The notes: generated by a model not told the origin, from the sequence alone. 29,201 bases of DNA from Chara braunii (GCA_003427395.1 BFEA01000286.1:688509-717709); one strand, 5' to 3'; shown: positions 17,802-28,027, numbered from the stretch's first letter. Numbers and translations are program-made.

Positions 17802-18691
17802 CTATCTAATATCGCTGCTGGTTCTTACTCCATTTGCTGCCCATGATACCCTATCTGTCTGCTCGAACCATGGTGCCAGTTTCAACTTGCCATCTTCTGA
17901 GATTGCAGCAATGTGATGTCCTTGAGCCCAGGTTCTTTTAAACCACTTTTGTCCTTTTGAATTCTCTTTGTGTGCGTTTCTTCTTCTCCAATCTGCTCCA
18001 ACCTCACTTTTCAGTGTCTTTTTGAAAAGTCTTTCTGCCTGTTGGTCTGACATTACTTCTTTTCGGAACCGTCTGCCATTTCGATCCTTCCATATCAGCC
18101 AGAGCAGTATCGCCCTCTCCACCTGGGCTACGTATCCCCAACCCTCGTTCCCTGTCATATCTGCCGGCAGAAAGCCACCCAACACCCATCTTTCAGTTGG
18201 CAGTTGGTACAGCCAAGTGTGACTATAGCCACAGCAGGGGCCCTTTTCTGTAATGGCAGTCCCTTCAATTGTGCCCACAGATCTTCTAGCTCCTCCTTAC
18301 CTGGTGGGTCTATTCCCGTCACTAGGTTCTCCCAGCGTCCTATTACCTTTGGTACCAGCAGCTGTCTACTCTTCCCCAACTCTCCTATTAGCTTCCTATT
18401 TAACGAGCCTAATCCCTTAACTTCCTGTTGTCCTACCGTCCACTGCCAGGCTTCTGAGTCGATTATGAGCTTACTCAAACTCTTTCCATTTCCCACCAAT
18501 TATAGACCTTCTCTGGATATTGTTTCACCGTCATTGCTGTGAGTGACTCTGCATTCCTCCATATTCGTGATCCCCAATCTTTCTATCGAGCCGAACCATT
18601 TAAGGTGTTTTGAGTCTGGTGTCTTCCTTTCGTACACCTCCAGGGCGCATCTCCCTGGTCTCTTTGGGATCCAGTTTACCAATCTATAGAA

Positions 18692-18725
<34 letters not shown>

Positions 18726-18727
18726 AA
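17802..18727 (-). pseudogene. LINE ORF2 C-terminal region, frameshifted
   Basis: Three successive minus frames make up the end of ORF2: 18727-18500 (YRLVNWIPKRPGRCALEVYE), 18499-18155 (EAWQWTVGQQEVKGLGSLNRK, then CTNCQLKDGC), and 18278-17802 (CCGYSHTWLYQLPTERWVLG, ERAILLWLIWKDRNGRRFR). The last matches the Trp-rich tail after zf-RVT (compare FWHIWxARRxRRF in the other LINE). Frame changes at about 18500 and 18160-18280 show decay. The stop at 17802 is probably the original ORF2 end. Confidence 0.75.
18694..18721. repeat. 28-base poly-T inside LINE ORF2
   Basis: The run interrupts the ORF2 reading frame between ALAQVV and RFYRLVNW. A weak direct repeat AGGTT (minus) lies on both sides. It may be another tail-only retroinsertion like the one at 402-457, or slippage expansion of a short A-run. 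Confidence 0.6.
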
Positions 18728-18919
18728 CCTGAGCTAATGCTAGGGATGTTGATAAGAGCAGACACCACACACTGTCTGGCTCTGGTCCTGTTGTTCGTAG
18801 CCATGTTCCTGCAGGTGCCAACTGCCCTGGACCGAGTAACAGCTTCCAACTCTCTAGGATTGCTGCTATTATGCTTTCCCTTCTTTCCTTCTGAAGCGGG
18901 AGTTGCCCTAGTTTTACTT

Positions 18920-19576
18920 TCACTTGGTCCTCACTCTCCATTGTCCCGTGTTCTCGTCCCAAAGGTCACCGATCTGAGATATTCCCCGCTGAATCCATAT
19001 GAAAATGAAGTGCCCCGCACCTCTTCCAGCGGATAATGGGTGACCTTGAGGATCTTTAATCGCTTGGTTCTCGAAAATATGTTGTAAGAGGACTTGCTGC
19101 TTCGTGGATGGGGCAATTTGAGTTGTCGGCATCAAACTCCTCCATGCTTTGACCACCTCCTTCCAAAATTTGGATTTTAGTCTCTTTACCAGGAAGCTAT
19201 CTGTCATTACAGCCACCCAAGTGTCTACCAGTCTCTCCAGTCCCCACTCTGTGGTGAGAATGTGCTCCGCCAGCTGGCACCAATCTGCTTCCTCGTATGC
19301 TACCGCTGCCTTCAGGATCCATGAGCATAGGAGTATGCCGTTTTGAGTTGCTGGATCTGATAATCCGAGGCCACCCTCCTCTCTTGATAGGCAACATGTC
19401 TTCCATGCCACCTTTGTAATGTAGCCTTCCTCGTGACCCGCCTTCGGTTTCCAGAGAAATTTCCTGGCCGCTCTTACTACTGTTTTGATTAGGTCTTCTG
19501 GTAGTTTTTTTACTCTGGCCCCGTACCACAGTAGGGCGAACGCCGAGCAGTTAACCGCTACAGCTCTTCCAATCAA
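18920..19576 (-). pseudogene. LINE ORF2 segment after RT
   Basis: A 218-residue frame with the post-RT signature SAFALLWYGARVKKLPEDLIKTVVRAARKFLWKP, then VAWKTCC and EGGLGLSDPATQNGILLCSWIL, matching the same segment in the neighbouring LINE (GLGILDPTNQNHALLAKW). The C-terminal part (GAGHFIFIWIQRGISQIGDLWDE) leads to the zinc region in another frame. Belongs to the same original ORF2. Confidence 0.8.
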
Positions 19577-19627
19577 GGAGAGATGTCGAGCCTACCCCCA
19601 GCTGTGTATCCTGGCTGTGACTTTTCC

Positions 19628-20829
19628 TTATAGGAGTGACGCTTGTGATGAGGACGCATCTTCCAAAGAGATGCGGACGCCCAGGAACCTCTCAGCTTCC
19701 CCTGGGCTCACTCTTCTCATTCCCCAGTTTGCGTTCAGTTTATACCTTGCGGGGAGGAAGAAAGATGATTTCCCCCAGTTTATTGTGGCCTCCGAAAACT
19801 CTGCGTATACTTCCAGGCACTTCTTCAGAGCTTCGAGCGACGCTGTTTCACTTACTGATACTGCAAATAAGTCGTTAGCTAGGGCCTTGACCCTGCATTC
19901 CTTACTCTGTAGCATTTGCATTCCTTGGATCTGCGCGTTCGTTCTGATGCTGTTTATCACTACCTCCATCTGAAGGACGAACAGAAGAGGGGCGAGTGGG
20001 CATCCTTGCCTTAATGACCTGGAAAGAGGAAATTCTGTTGAGCAGCGTCTGTTTACCATTACAGTCGTCATTGAGAAGGCATACAACACTTTCACCCACC
20101 TGCAGAAGTTCTGTCCGAAATTCATTGCTTTAAGGGTTGTCATGACAAAAGTCCAGTTGATTTTGTCATACACCTTTTCTAAATCGGGGAGTAGGACTGT
20201 GATGCCCAAATCCTCCTTATCAATGATCTCCAGAACTTGTATTGCTGTCACAACATTTTCGAAAATAGACCTACCTTTTACAAAAGTTCCCTGCTTTGCA
20301 CCCACCAATCCTGGCAGCACCGTTCCTAGCCTATTAGCCAACGACTTTGCTAAGAGCTTATATACTGCATTTAGTAGGGAGATCGGTCTCCAATTTTTGA
20401 CCTCTATCCTATCCCCCTTCTTAAATAGCAGTGTGATGATTCCTCTAGTGTAACTCCTAGTCTTCCTCCCGTAGTAATATCGTCCAATAGGACTAGTAGG
20501 TCTGCTTCGAGTGTGTCCCAGCATGCTTCAAAAAATTCTTTCGGTAGTCTGTCGTCCCCTGGTGCCTTACCTTTCGCTGTATCCTTCAGCGTCTGTCTGA
20601 GCTCTTCTCCAGTGATTGGGCGGTCCAAACTTTGTCTTGAGGAGTCTGTGAGACGTCCTAGGAGCGCATCCCATAGGTCTGTCATTTGAGTCATGTCTGT
20701 GTCCATGTCTTCAAAATGTCTGCGCGTTGTGAGTATGTCCGGAAAATAGTCTTTAGCATACTCGCACATTTCTTCAAGTAAGTTGGTAACTGGTTTATTT
20801 AGGAGGTATGGATGTTTAAGTTCCATCAT
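19628..20829 (-). pseudogene. LINE reverse transcriptase domain, catalytic box altered
   Basis: Two overlapping minus frames (20829-20404 and 20524-19628). The first has GKAPGDDRLPKEFFEACWD (RT motif 0/1). The second has WRPISLLNAVYKLLAKSLANRL, KQGTFVKGRSIFENV, LPDLEKVYDKINW (motif A with its Asp), RQGCPLAPLLFVLQMEVV (motif B) and KALANDLFAVS, where the normal ADD catalytic box reads AND. Loss of the first Asp should abolish DNA synthesis. The thumb FLGVRISLEDAS follows. The frame change at 20404-20524 is a further lesion. Confidence 0.9.
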
Positions 20830-20965
20830 TGGAACTTACCTCCTTCTTGGTAGTAACTTCTTGAAAGCCTCCTTTGACATTTTGTATGCCGCCACAATCC
20901 CCGTTTCCTCCAATATTTACCTTCTCCACTTCTCCTTTATCTAGTTGTAGGTCCTCCCAGATTTT

Positions 20966-22360
20966 CTACCTCTTGACTCTCTCCTCCGCCCACACCAACT
21001 TTGAGATTGGGTGTCCCACAATTCTTCTCTCTGCTTCTTCTACTTGACGTAGGCATTCCCTCTCCTCTCTTCCCCTCATACTTGTCACTATTGTTAAGAA
21101 GGTGTTGAGCTTGTATGAAATTATTCGTAGCCCTGCATCCACCCACTCTGCCTGGGACTCGAAATGTTGTTTTGCCGCATCCCAGTCAATCCAAAATTGT
21201 CTTACCCAATCTCTCCATCCCTCGTCCTGCAGGTTAGTGGTATTGAATTTGAACAGACCTGGGCCTCTTTGAAGGTTCGCCCCTGCTACGAATTCCATAA
21301 TGACTGGTTTATGGTATGAAAAAGATTCATTTTGTTCCTCTATCTTGTTACCTATTCCTGCCGCTTCTTCTGATAGAAGGAAAAAGTCCAGCCTCCGTTT
21401 AACTCTCACTACTGTAGTCGTGTTTGCGAACCACGTGAACCCTGCCTTCTCTGGATTTCTCTCTCTATAGACGTCTCTCAACCCCCATGCCTGCATCCAC
21501 CTGATCAGGTAAGCTCTGTCACTTTTTATTCCACCATCCTTCTCCAAATCGGTCCCTAGTCTCAGGACTTCGTTCCAATCTCCAACTACTATCATTGTCT
21601 CTATCTTTGGTAAGACTACAGGAAGGGACTCAAAAAATTCTAGCCTATCCAGCGGATTATTTGGAGCATAAACAGTAGCAATCACCCAGTCTTCTTCTTC
21701 GATTGCGAGTTTCACCCATAGCCATCTCCCCTATAGATCGACGTCAAAATCTATTACTGTAGTCTCTACATCGTGATGAATAGCCATTTCGTCAAAACGA
21801 ACATATTATATTTTTTGAACGAAATCAAAACTGACTTTTTTTGCCAAAATCCGGTCGGAATTTTTTGCTTCTGGGGGTTCGGTGTTCCCAAAACGCCGGA
21901 CCCCCTACATGTATCTGGTCCATGGTTGAGACCAGATACAAAAAAAAAAAATAATAATAATTTTGTATCTGGTCTCAACCATAGACTAGATACATGTAGG
22001 GGGTCTGGCGTTTTGGGAACGCCGGACCTCCAGGAGCAAAAAATTCCAACTGGATTTTGGCAAAAAAAGTCAGTTTTGATTTCGTTCAAAAAATATAATA
22101 TGTCCGTTTTGACAAAATGGCCGTTGATGAATCAAAATCGTTGTTCCACCCTTGCTCCCTCTCGCAGGGGACCACAGTTGGGATCCATCCCACCACTCTG
22201 TTAGGCTCTGCACTCTGGTTTCCGATAACTTAGTCTCTTGGATTAGCAAAATGTCAATTCTCTTGTTGTGCATCCAGGACTTTATCCTGCTCCCCTTGTT
22301 TTTGCCTCCTGAGTCTCCGATTCCCTTTACATTCCAGCTTGTGCATTTGAGTCTAACCAT
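20966..22360 (-). pseudogene. LINE APE-type endonuclease, split by foldback element
   Basis: The ORF2 start at 22360 gives MVRLKCTSWNVKGIGDSGG (Asn of the APE fold), then IDILLIQETKLSE (catalytic Glu), and SKGGTTILIHQ. Here the 341-bp element 21782-22122 is inserted. Beyond it the frame continues with VIDFDVDL, a TAG stop, GRWLWVKLAIEEEDWVIATVYAPNN, VVGDWNEVLRLG (Asp/Asn pair), AGFTWF and RRLDFFLLS. The final SDH motif reads SYHKPV, so its Asp is lost. The endonuclease nicks target DNA for target-primed reverse transcription; this copy cannot. Confidence 0.9.
21782..22122. mobile_element. 341-bp near-perfect foldback element with 9-bp target duplication (Mutator-like)
   Basis: Two arms of about 160 bases are reverse complements with few mismatches and meet at an A/TAA-rich centre (~21940-21965). 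Ends: AGCCATTTCGTCAAAACGAA on the left, GGCCATTTTGTCAAAACGGA from the right arm. GTGATGAAT (21773-21781) and TTGATGAAT (22124-22132) match at 8 of 9 positions; the LINE frame makes sense when the element and one copy are removed. Long inverted repeats with a 9-bp duplication point to a Mutator-like non-autonomous element. A transcript would fold into a long hairpin. Confidence 0.9.
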
Positions 22361-24529
22361 TGAGCGTTCCTGAGGCTGAGGATGCTTGGATTTGCCCTGC
22401 GATTACCGCTTCCGGTCTAATGACTTCCTGCCGTTTTTCGTTGAGGCTCTCTGCCAGATACATTGGTGTTAGATTCCTTCTCCGTGGGAGTTTCTCGTCG
22501 AGTTTCAACAGGAAGTCGGCGCCTACTCCTGGTTCCACGTAGATATATGGAAGAATGAAGTGGTCTCCCATAGTGAATGAGCAAAGCAGCACGCACTCCA
22601 TCCCCACCTGGGGCATTTTATCCCAGTGTTCGTCATGAATTTTTGTGTCGATTAATGGTACGAAATATTTAATCCTTCTTCCTCCGGGTGTGTCCACCAA
22701 AATCTTTGGCATCATGTCCTCGAGAAATAGTCGAAATTGGAATCTGTTTGCGAAAAGTCTCTCCACTACCTCGACTATTGTCTGCGGTGTGGCCAGACCT
22801 TCGATTGGAGTGGCCGATAGTATCAAGTTTCCTCCATCTTGTCTTAAACCCAGGACAAACATGTTCAGGCCGTGGAGGCTGAGGACAAATGGAAGGAGAA
22901 AAAACTCCTTTAGTTCTTTATCTCCTCTTCCTGCCATTTCTACACCCTCTGGAATATCCCTGAAGGTCTTTTTTTCTTCCTCTTCCCGCCTAGCTGTCGT
23001 TGTTACCGCTCCTTTCGTCGGTATTATTCCTTCATCTTCCGGATCTTCGGTTTGATTCCCTAATCCATCTCCCCGGATCTTCCTCTTCCCGTGTGGGTTC
23101 TTTTCTTCTACATCCATCCTCGTTTCTGACGTGGCTGGTTGTCCATCTTCCGTGGCTCCCCCTCTCCCCGTTTCAGTTGTTGTCCCCTCCGCTGGTCTTG
23201 GTTGTACTTCCCCTTGTGGTAGACTTGTCCCCACAGATGCTCCGCATCGTACTGGTACGCCTCACTGTGCTAACCATAGCGCTGTGTGCTGCCATATGCT
23301 AGCTGCTTGAGCTTGCTGCCAATATTGCGAGGGGCCTGCTGCATATGGTGGTGGCTGGTATCTCCAACTGCCTGTCTGATAGTTCGGAATTATCGGAGTT
23401 GGCCACACGACTTGCATTCCTTGTTGCTGCTGATGCGCTTGGGCCTGTTGTTGTATTTCCTGTTGCATTGGGTCGCCTTCGTGGTGTATCATTCCTCGGC
23501 CGCCTTGTCCTGTTTGAGATTTTGTGCCTACTTCATCTCTCCCGCCTTTGGGTTGGTCTCTTGCCGCATCTCTTATTGCTCTTGAGTTTATCTATTCTCT
23601 CTGGTTCCTTCTCCTTCCGCTGAAATTGTCACCCGATTCTCCTCCTCCTTGGCTCTGCTCGTTCTGCTCAGTCAACCTTGGGCAACCATTTGTTGCCGTG
23701 TGGAACCACCACTTGCATCTTTCACACCATAGGGTTGTTCGACATACTAGAGTCAGCTTTATGATCTCTCCATCATCTAACTTCATTGGCACTTCCGGGG
23801 ATAAAGCTGCTTCTGCTTCTCTTGCGAAATCATATTTCAGATTCATTAGCTTTGGTCTCTGGTTCCGCAGGGCATGCCTTCAGTATTGCTCCAAACTTTT
23901 TTTGAAGCATATCTTCGAGGTGGAACCTGGCCCGCACCGGAACACGTATCACTGTCACCCAGAATTTAGTTTCCTCCTCCACTCGTCTTCTCTCCGCCAA
24001 TTCCTTTTTTGTCATCCATGGCTTGAAGATCATGGGGTATTCCACACTTCGAATTACCACCTTGTCTTCGCCTTTTGCCACCATCCAATTCACCACTTGA
24101 GTTGACGTGGCTATGTATGTCATGACATTCGGACCTTCCCTGTGGACTCTTCCTCTCTTGACGGTTTTGTCGAATACCCGCCGCCTCTGCCATTCATTTT
24201 CATATGCTCTTATTAAATCCTCCTTGATTTTTAGCGATAAATCTCTTGTCGCGCCCTTGAAATATGACCGTAACAACCCTTTCCTTTAACCACGCTGTAG
24301 TCAACTCCCCAACTCTTCTATCCACTTGGAACACACTTTCTCCATTGATCTCCACGAACTCCCCATGGTTTAGTCTCTCAGGGACTACTCCATCCTCGAA
24401 GCACTTACCCAGTAGTATTATGAGTCTTGCTTCTTCTGAGAGATTTACATCTCTTTCCCTCGGTGGCGATCTCGCTGCTTGGTTTCTCTCACCTTGCTGA
24501 GGTTGTTCACTTCTTGGCATAGCCGCCAT
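22353..24529 (-). pseudogene. LINE ORF1, frameshifted
   Basis: ORF1 encodes the RNA-binding partner of ORF2. Five minus frames follow one another: 24529-24200 (MAAMPRSEQPQQGERNQAAR start), 24276-23830 (EYPMIFKPWMTKKELAE...KFWVTVIRVPVRARFHLEDM, resembling the DUF4283 RNP-like domain of plant LINE ORF1), 23846-23592 (zinc-knuckle-like WCERCKWWFHTATNGC), 23492-23262 (Gln/Pro-rich, QQQAQAHQQQQG), and 23234-22353, a C-terminal 293-residue frame with an acidic/basic linker and a globular part with no family I recognise. The stop at 22353 overlaps the ORF2 start by 8 bases, a -1 arrangement often seen in bicistronic LINEs. Confidence 0.75.
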
Positions 24530-24938
24530 CCTGTACGTGATAATTTGTCCTCGCCGCTTCTTGTTGTCTGTTACTCTTCGATTCTCTTCGGCTTCCTTTG
24601 CACCGTACTTTCTTCTTCCTCTCCCGCTGCTATGTCCTCTACTCTCTCCTATTTCTCTGTGTCTTCCTTACTTCCCTGCCTGCACATATCAATGGTGGGC
24701 GCCTATCCGGCGCACACCAATGCATGAGTCACAACGTTCATAATTTCCATCGCTGAGACATACTTTCTCCTAGGTCGGTCGATGAAGTGGATATCCCCCG
24801 CTGCTTGGGCGGTTTGCTCGGAAGTTGCCGAGCGGGACCCTTTTCCTTACCGTAGCCCCATCATGGCGGTGGGAAGCTTCGGCCGACCGAACCGGCATCG
24901 CCGATAGCGCTAAACTTAGAGCGCTCGTAGCGCCCCGT
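24530..24938. other. LINE 5' leader and unassigned sequence
   Basis: The part to about 24.7 kb is CT-rich on plus and probably the LINE 5' UTR. 24770-24938 is GC-rich with small hairpins (AGCGCT twice; GCTCGG..CCGAGC) and ends against the poly-T run at 24939. I found no gene, tRNA or known snRNA in it. Confidence 0.4.
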
Positions 24939-25091
24939 CTTTTTTTTTTTTTTTTTTTCAAGCTGGATATATTTTTCTTTTTCTTTTCTCGATTTGTATG
25001 TCATCCTTGCGCAGGGCCCATGCGACTTAATCTTCCCTCGATGTACAGGGTGTCATCCTTGCTGGACATCCATTAAAATTGGGACGGTAGA
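24938..25091 (-). pseudogene. Rearranged U6 snRNA retropseudogene with poly(A) tail and inverted 5' part
   Basis: Minus strand: 25038-24984 reads GGAAGATTAAGTCGCATGGG then CCCTGCGCAAGGATGACATA and CAAATCGAG, the central and 3' parts of U6. Just upstream 25062-25036 repeats part of it (GCAAGGATGACACCC..ATCGAG). Directly before that, on the opposite strand (25063-25091), is TGGACATCCATTAAAATTGG, the 5' part of U6. After the U6 end comes an A-rich tail with about 21 A (plus T run 24939-24958). An inverted 5' piece joined to a sense 3' piece with a poly(A) tail is the twin-priming pattern of LINE-driven insertion. Non-functional. Confidence 0.8.
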
Positions 25092-25205
25092 TTTTGTTTG
25101 TTTGGGCCCACCACCCTTTTCCCTCCAAACCTAAGCCTTGCCTGATCACCATACATTTTTAAATCACCCAAAGATTTTGCTGCGGGGCGGGACGGCACTC
25201 GGTCC

Positions 25206-25260
25206 CGTATATATATATATATATTGACGATATATACATCGTATATGATATATATAAAAA
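25206..25260 (+). promoter_or_regulatory. TA-rich promoter region of ndhM with TATA box
   Basis: (TA)n at about 25207-25224 is followed by ATATATATAAAAAG at about 25248-25261, a good TATA box. About 30 bases downstream is a pyrimidine-rich stretch (CTCTTCTCTCAATTTCACC) suitable as a transcription start. This gives a 5' UTR of about 360 bases to the ATG at 25651. The start site itself is inferred. Confidence 0.55.
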
Positions 25261-25650
25261 GCTATACTCTTCTCTCAATTTCACCTCACCCCTAAAAATA
25301 TACAGTGACAGGGCACTCAGAGTGGAGTGGTGGTCAGTGAATGAATGGTGGTTGGTTTTGGAAGGGGGACCCCCCCACCCCCCCCCACGCCCTGTCTCAG
25401 GCGCTCCGGGTTGGGGGCGGGGGGGGAGGCGAGGGGGAAGAGCGCGTCGCCGGGATCACTGTCGTCGTTGCGAGCGACACATTGTGCGACGTCGCGGCCA
25501 TCGGTTGGGTGTATCGTCCGTTGGGGTGGGGCGGAAAGACAGGCGGAAGGAGGCGCGCCAATTCCGAGGAAGGCGCGCGCACGAAAGCTCCCTACCTTTA
25601 AACCCCTGGAAAGAACGCCACGTGGATCTCCAGCTAGCCGCTGGCCTGGA

Positions 25651-26235
25651 ATGGCTATGGCTGCCGTTGGGACTGCCGCTGTGCAAGGGGGTCGACTTCT
25701 ACTCCACGCCAAGTCACCCGTTGTGTCATTGCTAGAGGGACGCACGCAGCTTGGCGCGCAATGCCACGGGCGACAGGCTAACGCCGCCGCGATTGCGCTG
25801 TGCGACAGCTCGGCGCGTCACGTGGCGGCGCGCGATGGGGCGCTCCCTCTTTGCCACGCGGCGCCCGCTCGTGGGGACCCGTCTCAGCTTCGAGGTTTCG
25901 CCGGGTCGTCCTTTGCCCTCGGCAGTGCGTTGCAGAAGTGTGCGCCTTCCACGTCAGCATCCTCTTTGGAGAGGGTGCCACGTGGCAGTTCCTTTACTGT
26001 TCGTGCGGAGACGAAGTCCAACAACCTCGGGGATTTCGGAGGCCAATGGCTGAGCTGTACAACACGGCACGTGCGTCTGTACATTGGGTACATCGACCCC
26101 GAGAGCCACGTGATGGACCAGTCGCAACTGGATAAGATCAGTCTCAATCTGGATCCCGACAATGAATTTGTGTGGACAGCAGAGAAAGAGCAGAAAGTGT
26201 ACAATTTCTTCACAGAGCTCCTCGATCAATACGAG
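25651..26235 (+). CDS. ndhM: NAD(P)H-quinone oxidoreductase subunit M, chloroplastic, exon 1 (partial)
   Basis: 195 codons from ATG 25651 (MAMAAVGTAAVQ). The first ~110 residues are Ala/Ser/Arg-rich with few acidic residues, as in a chloroplast transit peptide. The last part, TTRHVRLYIGYIDPESHVMDQSQLDKISLNLDPDNEFVWTAEKEQKVYNFFTELLDQYE (described by blocks: TTRHVRL, DPDNEFVW, KVYNFFTELLDQYE), is the N-terminal half of NdhM, matching both cyanobacterial (LDVDPDNEFNW) and plant versions. NdhM belongs to the hydrophilic arm of the thylakoid NDH complex that runs cyclic electron flow round photosystem I. The exon ends at a GT donor, 26236, exactly where plant NdhM continues with LTEYTLR..IGSDLEHYIR; that exon is not in the window. 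An in-frame ATG at 25345 exists, but it would add a Pro/Arg-rich leader unlike a transit peptide. Confidence 0.88.
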
Positions 26236-26268
26236 GTGCGACTAGTTCCTTTTTTTTTTTTTTTTTTA

Positions 26269-26318
26269 TAACGAGGAATCTCCTTAATATGAGTGCACTT
26301 CTTCGTTTATTTTTCCAC

Positions 26319-26358
<40 letters not shown>

Positions 26359-26460
26359 TTTAACGAATGAGTGCACTTTCGTTTATTTTTCCACTTTTTA
26401 TTTTTATTTTTTTTGCTTTCTAACGAGGAATCTCCTTAATATTTTTCTTTCCACTTTCTT
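26269..26460 (+). repeat. Diverged tandem repeat in the ndhM intron, with (ATT)n insert
   Basis: The unit TAACGAGGAATCTCC..TTAAT..GAGTGCACTT..CGTTTATTTTTCCACTTTT starts at 26269, 26361 (lacking GAGGAATCTCC) and 26421 (lacking GAGTGCAC). An (ATT)n run of about 15 units (26321-26358) separates the first two units. Confidence 0.8.
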
Positions 26461-26677
26461 ATCCAGAATTCTTTTTCTGTTTCCTTTTCCCCCCCCCCTT
26501 TTTAATATCCAAGCTCAAATGAAATTCTCATAGATTTCAGGGGAAATAAATAGTGAATAAAATAAAAATATTCATAGATTCGATACGACAATTCTATCAC
26601 GGAGAAAAGCAATTGACTTTTTTTTTTTTTTACTAACAAACAAAGCAACGAACTCTCTGCCATGAACCTTACGTCTT

Positions 26678-26680
<3 letters not shown>

Positions 26681-26737
<57 letters not shown>
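26681..26737. repeat. (CT)n microsatellite
   Basis: About 28 CT units. Any open frame across it is an artefact of the repeat. Confidence 0.95.
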
Positions 26738-26740
<3 letters not shown>

Positions 26741-27038
26741 TTTTTTGGGGTTCTGCTTACGCTATTGTTACAATCAACGCCGCGCCGCGGGCGATGCCGA
26801 GCAGTGGTCATTGACCATTGAACAGACGATACATTGGAGTGGCGTCAGACAGATGTGAAGAAGCATGAAGCCGATTTACCGAAAATACATGATTTTTTTC
26901 CAAAGCAAAATATCCCGATGAAATACGAAACCAATCTCTTTCAAAGGGAAATTCTATCAAGAGAAAGTGATGATTCTTCATTTGCCGTCATGATCCCAGG
27001 GCTGTACATGCCGCCATCCCCCTAATTAAGAAATGAGC

Positions 27039-27282
27039 CTAGGCTACCAGAGTGGCCCGGGTCCACTTGCCCGGCCGGGCCAAAAAGAAATTAAAAAAAA
27101 GAAGAAAAAAAAAAAAAAAATTTGGTAAAGAATTTTGATTTGACCCTAAGGCAAAAATTGTTCAGTTTATTTTTCTGCATAACATAGTTTTTTTTCATCT
27201 TTTTTGGGACCTTCCCTGGTGCTTGCACGGCCGGGCCGCCCGGGAAAATAGGGTGACCCGGGCGGCCTGGCTGGTAGCCTAG
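27039..27282. mobile_element. 244-bp foldback element, CTAGGCTACCAG termini, 8-bp target duplication (complete copy)
   Basis: CTAGGCTACCAG (27039-27050) and its exact reverse complement CTGGTAGCCTAG (27271-27282) form the ends; GC-rich subterminal blocks (GGCCCGGG, CCGGCCGGGCC) extend the pairing. AAATGAGC (27031-27038) and AAATGAAC (27283-27290) are an 8-bp duplication with one mismatch. The interior, reverse complemented, has AACTATGTTATGCAGAAAAA as in the truncated copy at 580-768. The 8-bp duplication suggests hAT; the termini are not a standard hAT sequence. Confidence 0.88.
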
Positions 27283-27344
27283 AAATGAACACAATTTCTG
27301 TTATTCTACGACCCTCATCCATTTGTACGATCGGATCTACCAAA

Positions 27345-27346
27345 GA

Positions 27347-27377
<31 letters not shown>

Positions 27378-27490
27378 GGAGGAGGAGGAGGAGGAGGAGA
27401 ACAACAGAAAAAGGAGGAGGAGGAGGAGGAGGAGTAGAATAACAGAAAAAGGAGGAGGAGGAGGAGGAGTAGTAGAATAACAGAAAAAGG
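27345..27490 (+). repeat. (GAT)n(GAG)n compound repeat
   Basis: (GAT)9 passes into three (GGA)n blocks separated by the spacer GTAGAATAACAGAAAAA, so the array has a higher-order unit of about 45 bases. Confidence 0.9.
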
Positions 27491-27514
27491 ATCACCAACG
27501 ATGGTATTGCCATG

Positions 27515-27592
27515 TTATTGCCATGTTTACGGGGGCCACCAAGGGATCTACGAAACAGTTATTGCCATGTTGACGGCCCCACCAAGGGATCA
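27515..27592 (+). repeat. Two-copy direct repeat, 44-base period
   Basis: TTATTGCCATGTT.ACGG followed by CCACCAAGGGATC occurs at 27515-27548 and 27559-27592, with small differences. No function is evident. Confidence 0.8.
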
Positions 27593-28027
27593 CGGAAGAT
27601 GGTATTGGCTCTACTAATCCTTCCCAAAAGAAAAAGAAAAAAGGAAAAAAAGGCATCAATGGGACGGTAATGCACATGCATTTGGAGAGCATTTCATTGC
27701 AGAAGGATCATTGTGATTGAACTGGCTATCATTGCAGAAGAACCATTTTCCATTTCCAAAAGGGGCCGTGAGTACCATTACGGCTCCGTTATGTACAAAA
27801 AGGGCTATCATTTTGCAAATGCACTTTTGTGTATATGACGGCGACTCAAAAGGAGAAAGCAACAGTTGAATTCGATAGTGACTATCACTGCAGAACCCAA
27901 AAAAAAAAAAAAAAAAACACAATAATCTGAAATAGAGCATGCCTTGCATTTTTCCTGCCGTGAGAACATGGCGATAATCTGAAACTCGCTCATGGGTGGT
28001 GAGTGTAGGCGGGCCGTAAGGCGCTGG

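Larger units (their letters stand above)
17320..24740 (-). mobile_element. LINE (non-LTR retrotransposon), nearly full length, inactivated
   Basis: Minus-strand order: ORF1 (24529-22353), ORF2 with endonuclease (22360-20966), RT (20829-19628), linker and C-terminal zinc region (19576-17802), 3' UTR (17801-17355), and a 35-base poly(A) tail (T run 17320-17354). ORF1 and ORF2 overlap by 8 bases (ATGGTTAG, 22353-22360). Lesions: a 341-bp foldback insertion in the endonuclease, several frameshifts in both ORFs, an internal stop, a changed RT catalytic box and a 28-base poly-T in ORF2. The 5' boundary is not defined; about 24.7 kb is a guess from the end of recognisable ORF1 leader. Confidence 0.85.

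Noticed and set aside
14245-24529. The two LINEs as one element
   Set aside because: Both have their own RT, post-RT segment, C-terminal region and poly(A) tail, so they are two separate insertions.
26834-27025. 63-codon frame MEWRQTDVKKHEADLPKIHDF
   Set aside because: It has no recognised family and lies in a predicted intron of repeats; too short to support without transcript data.
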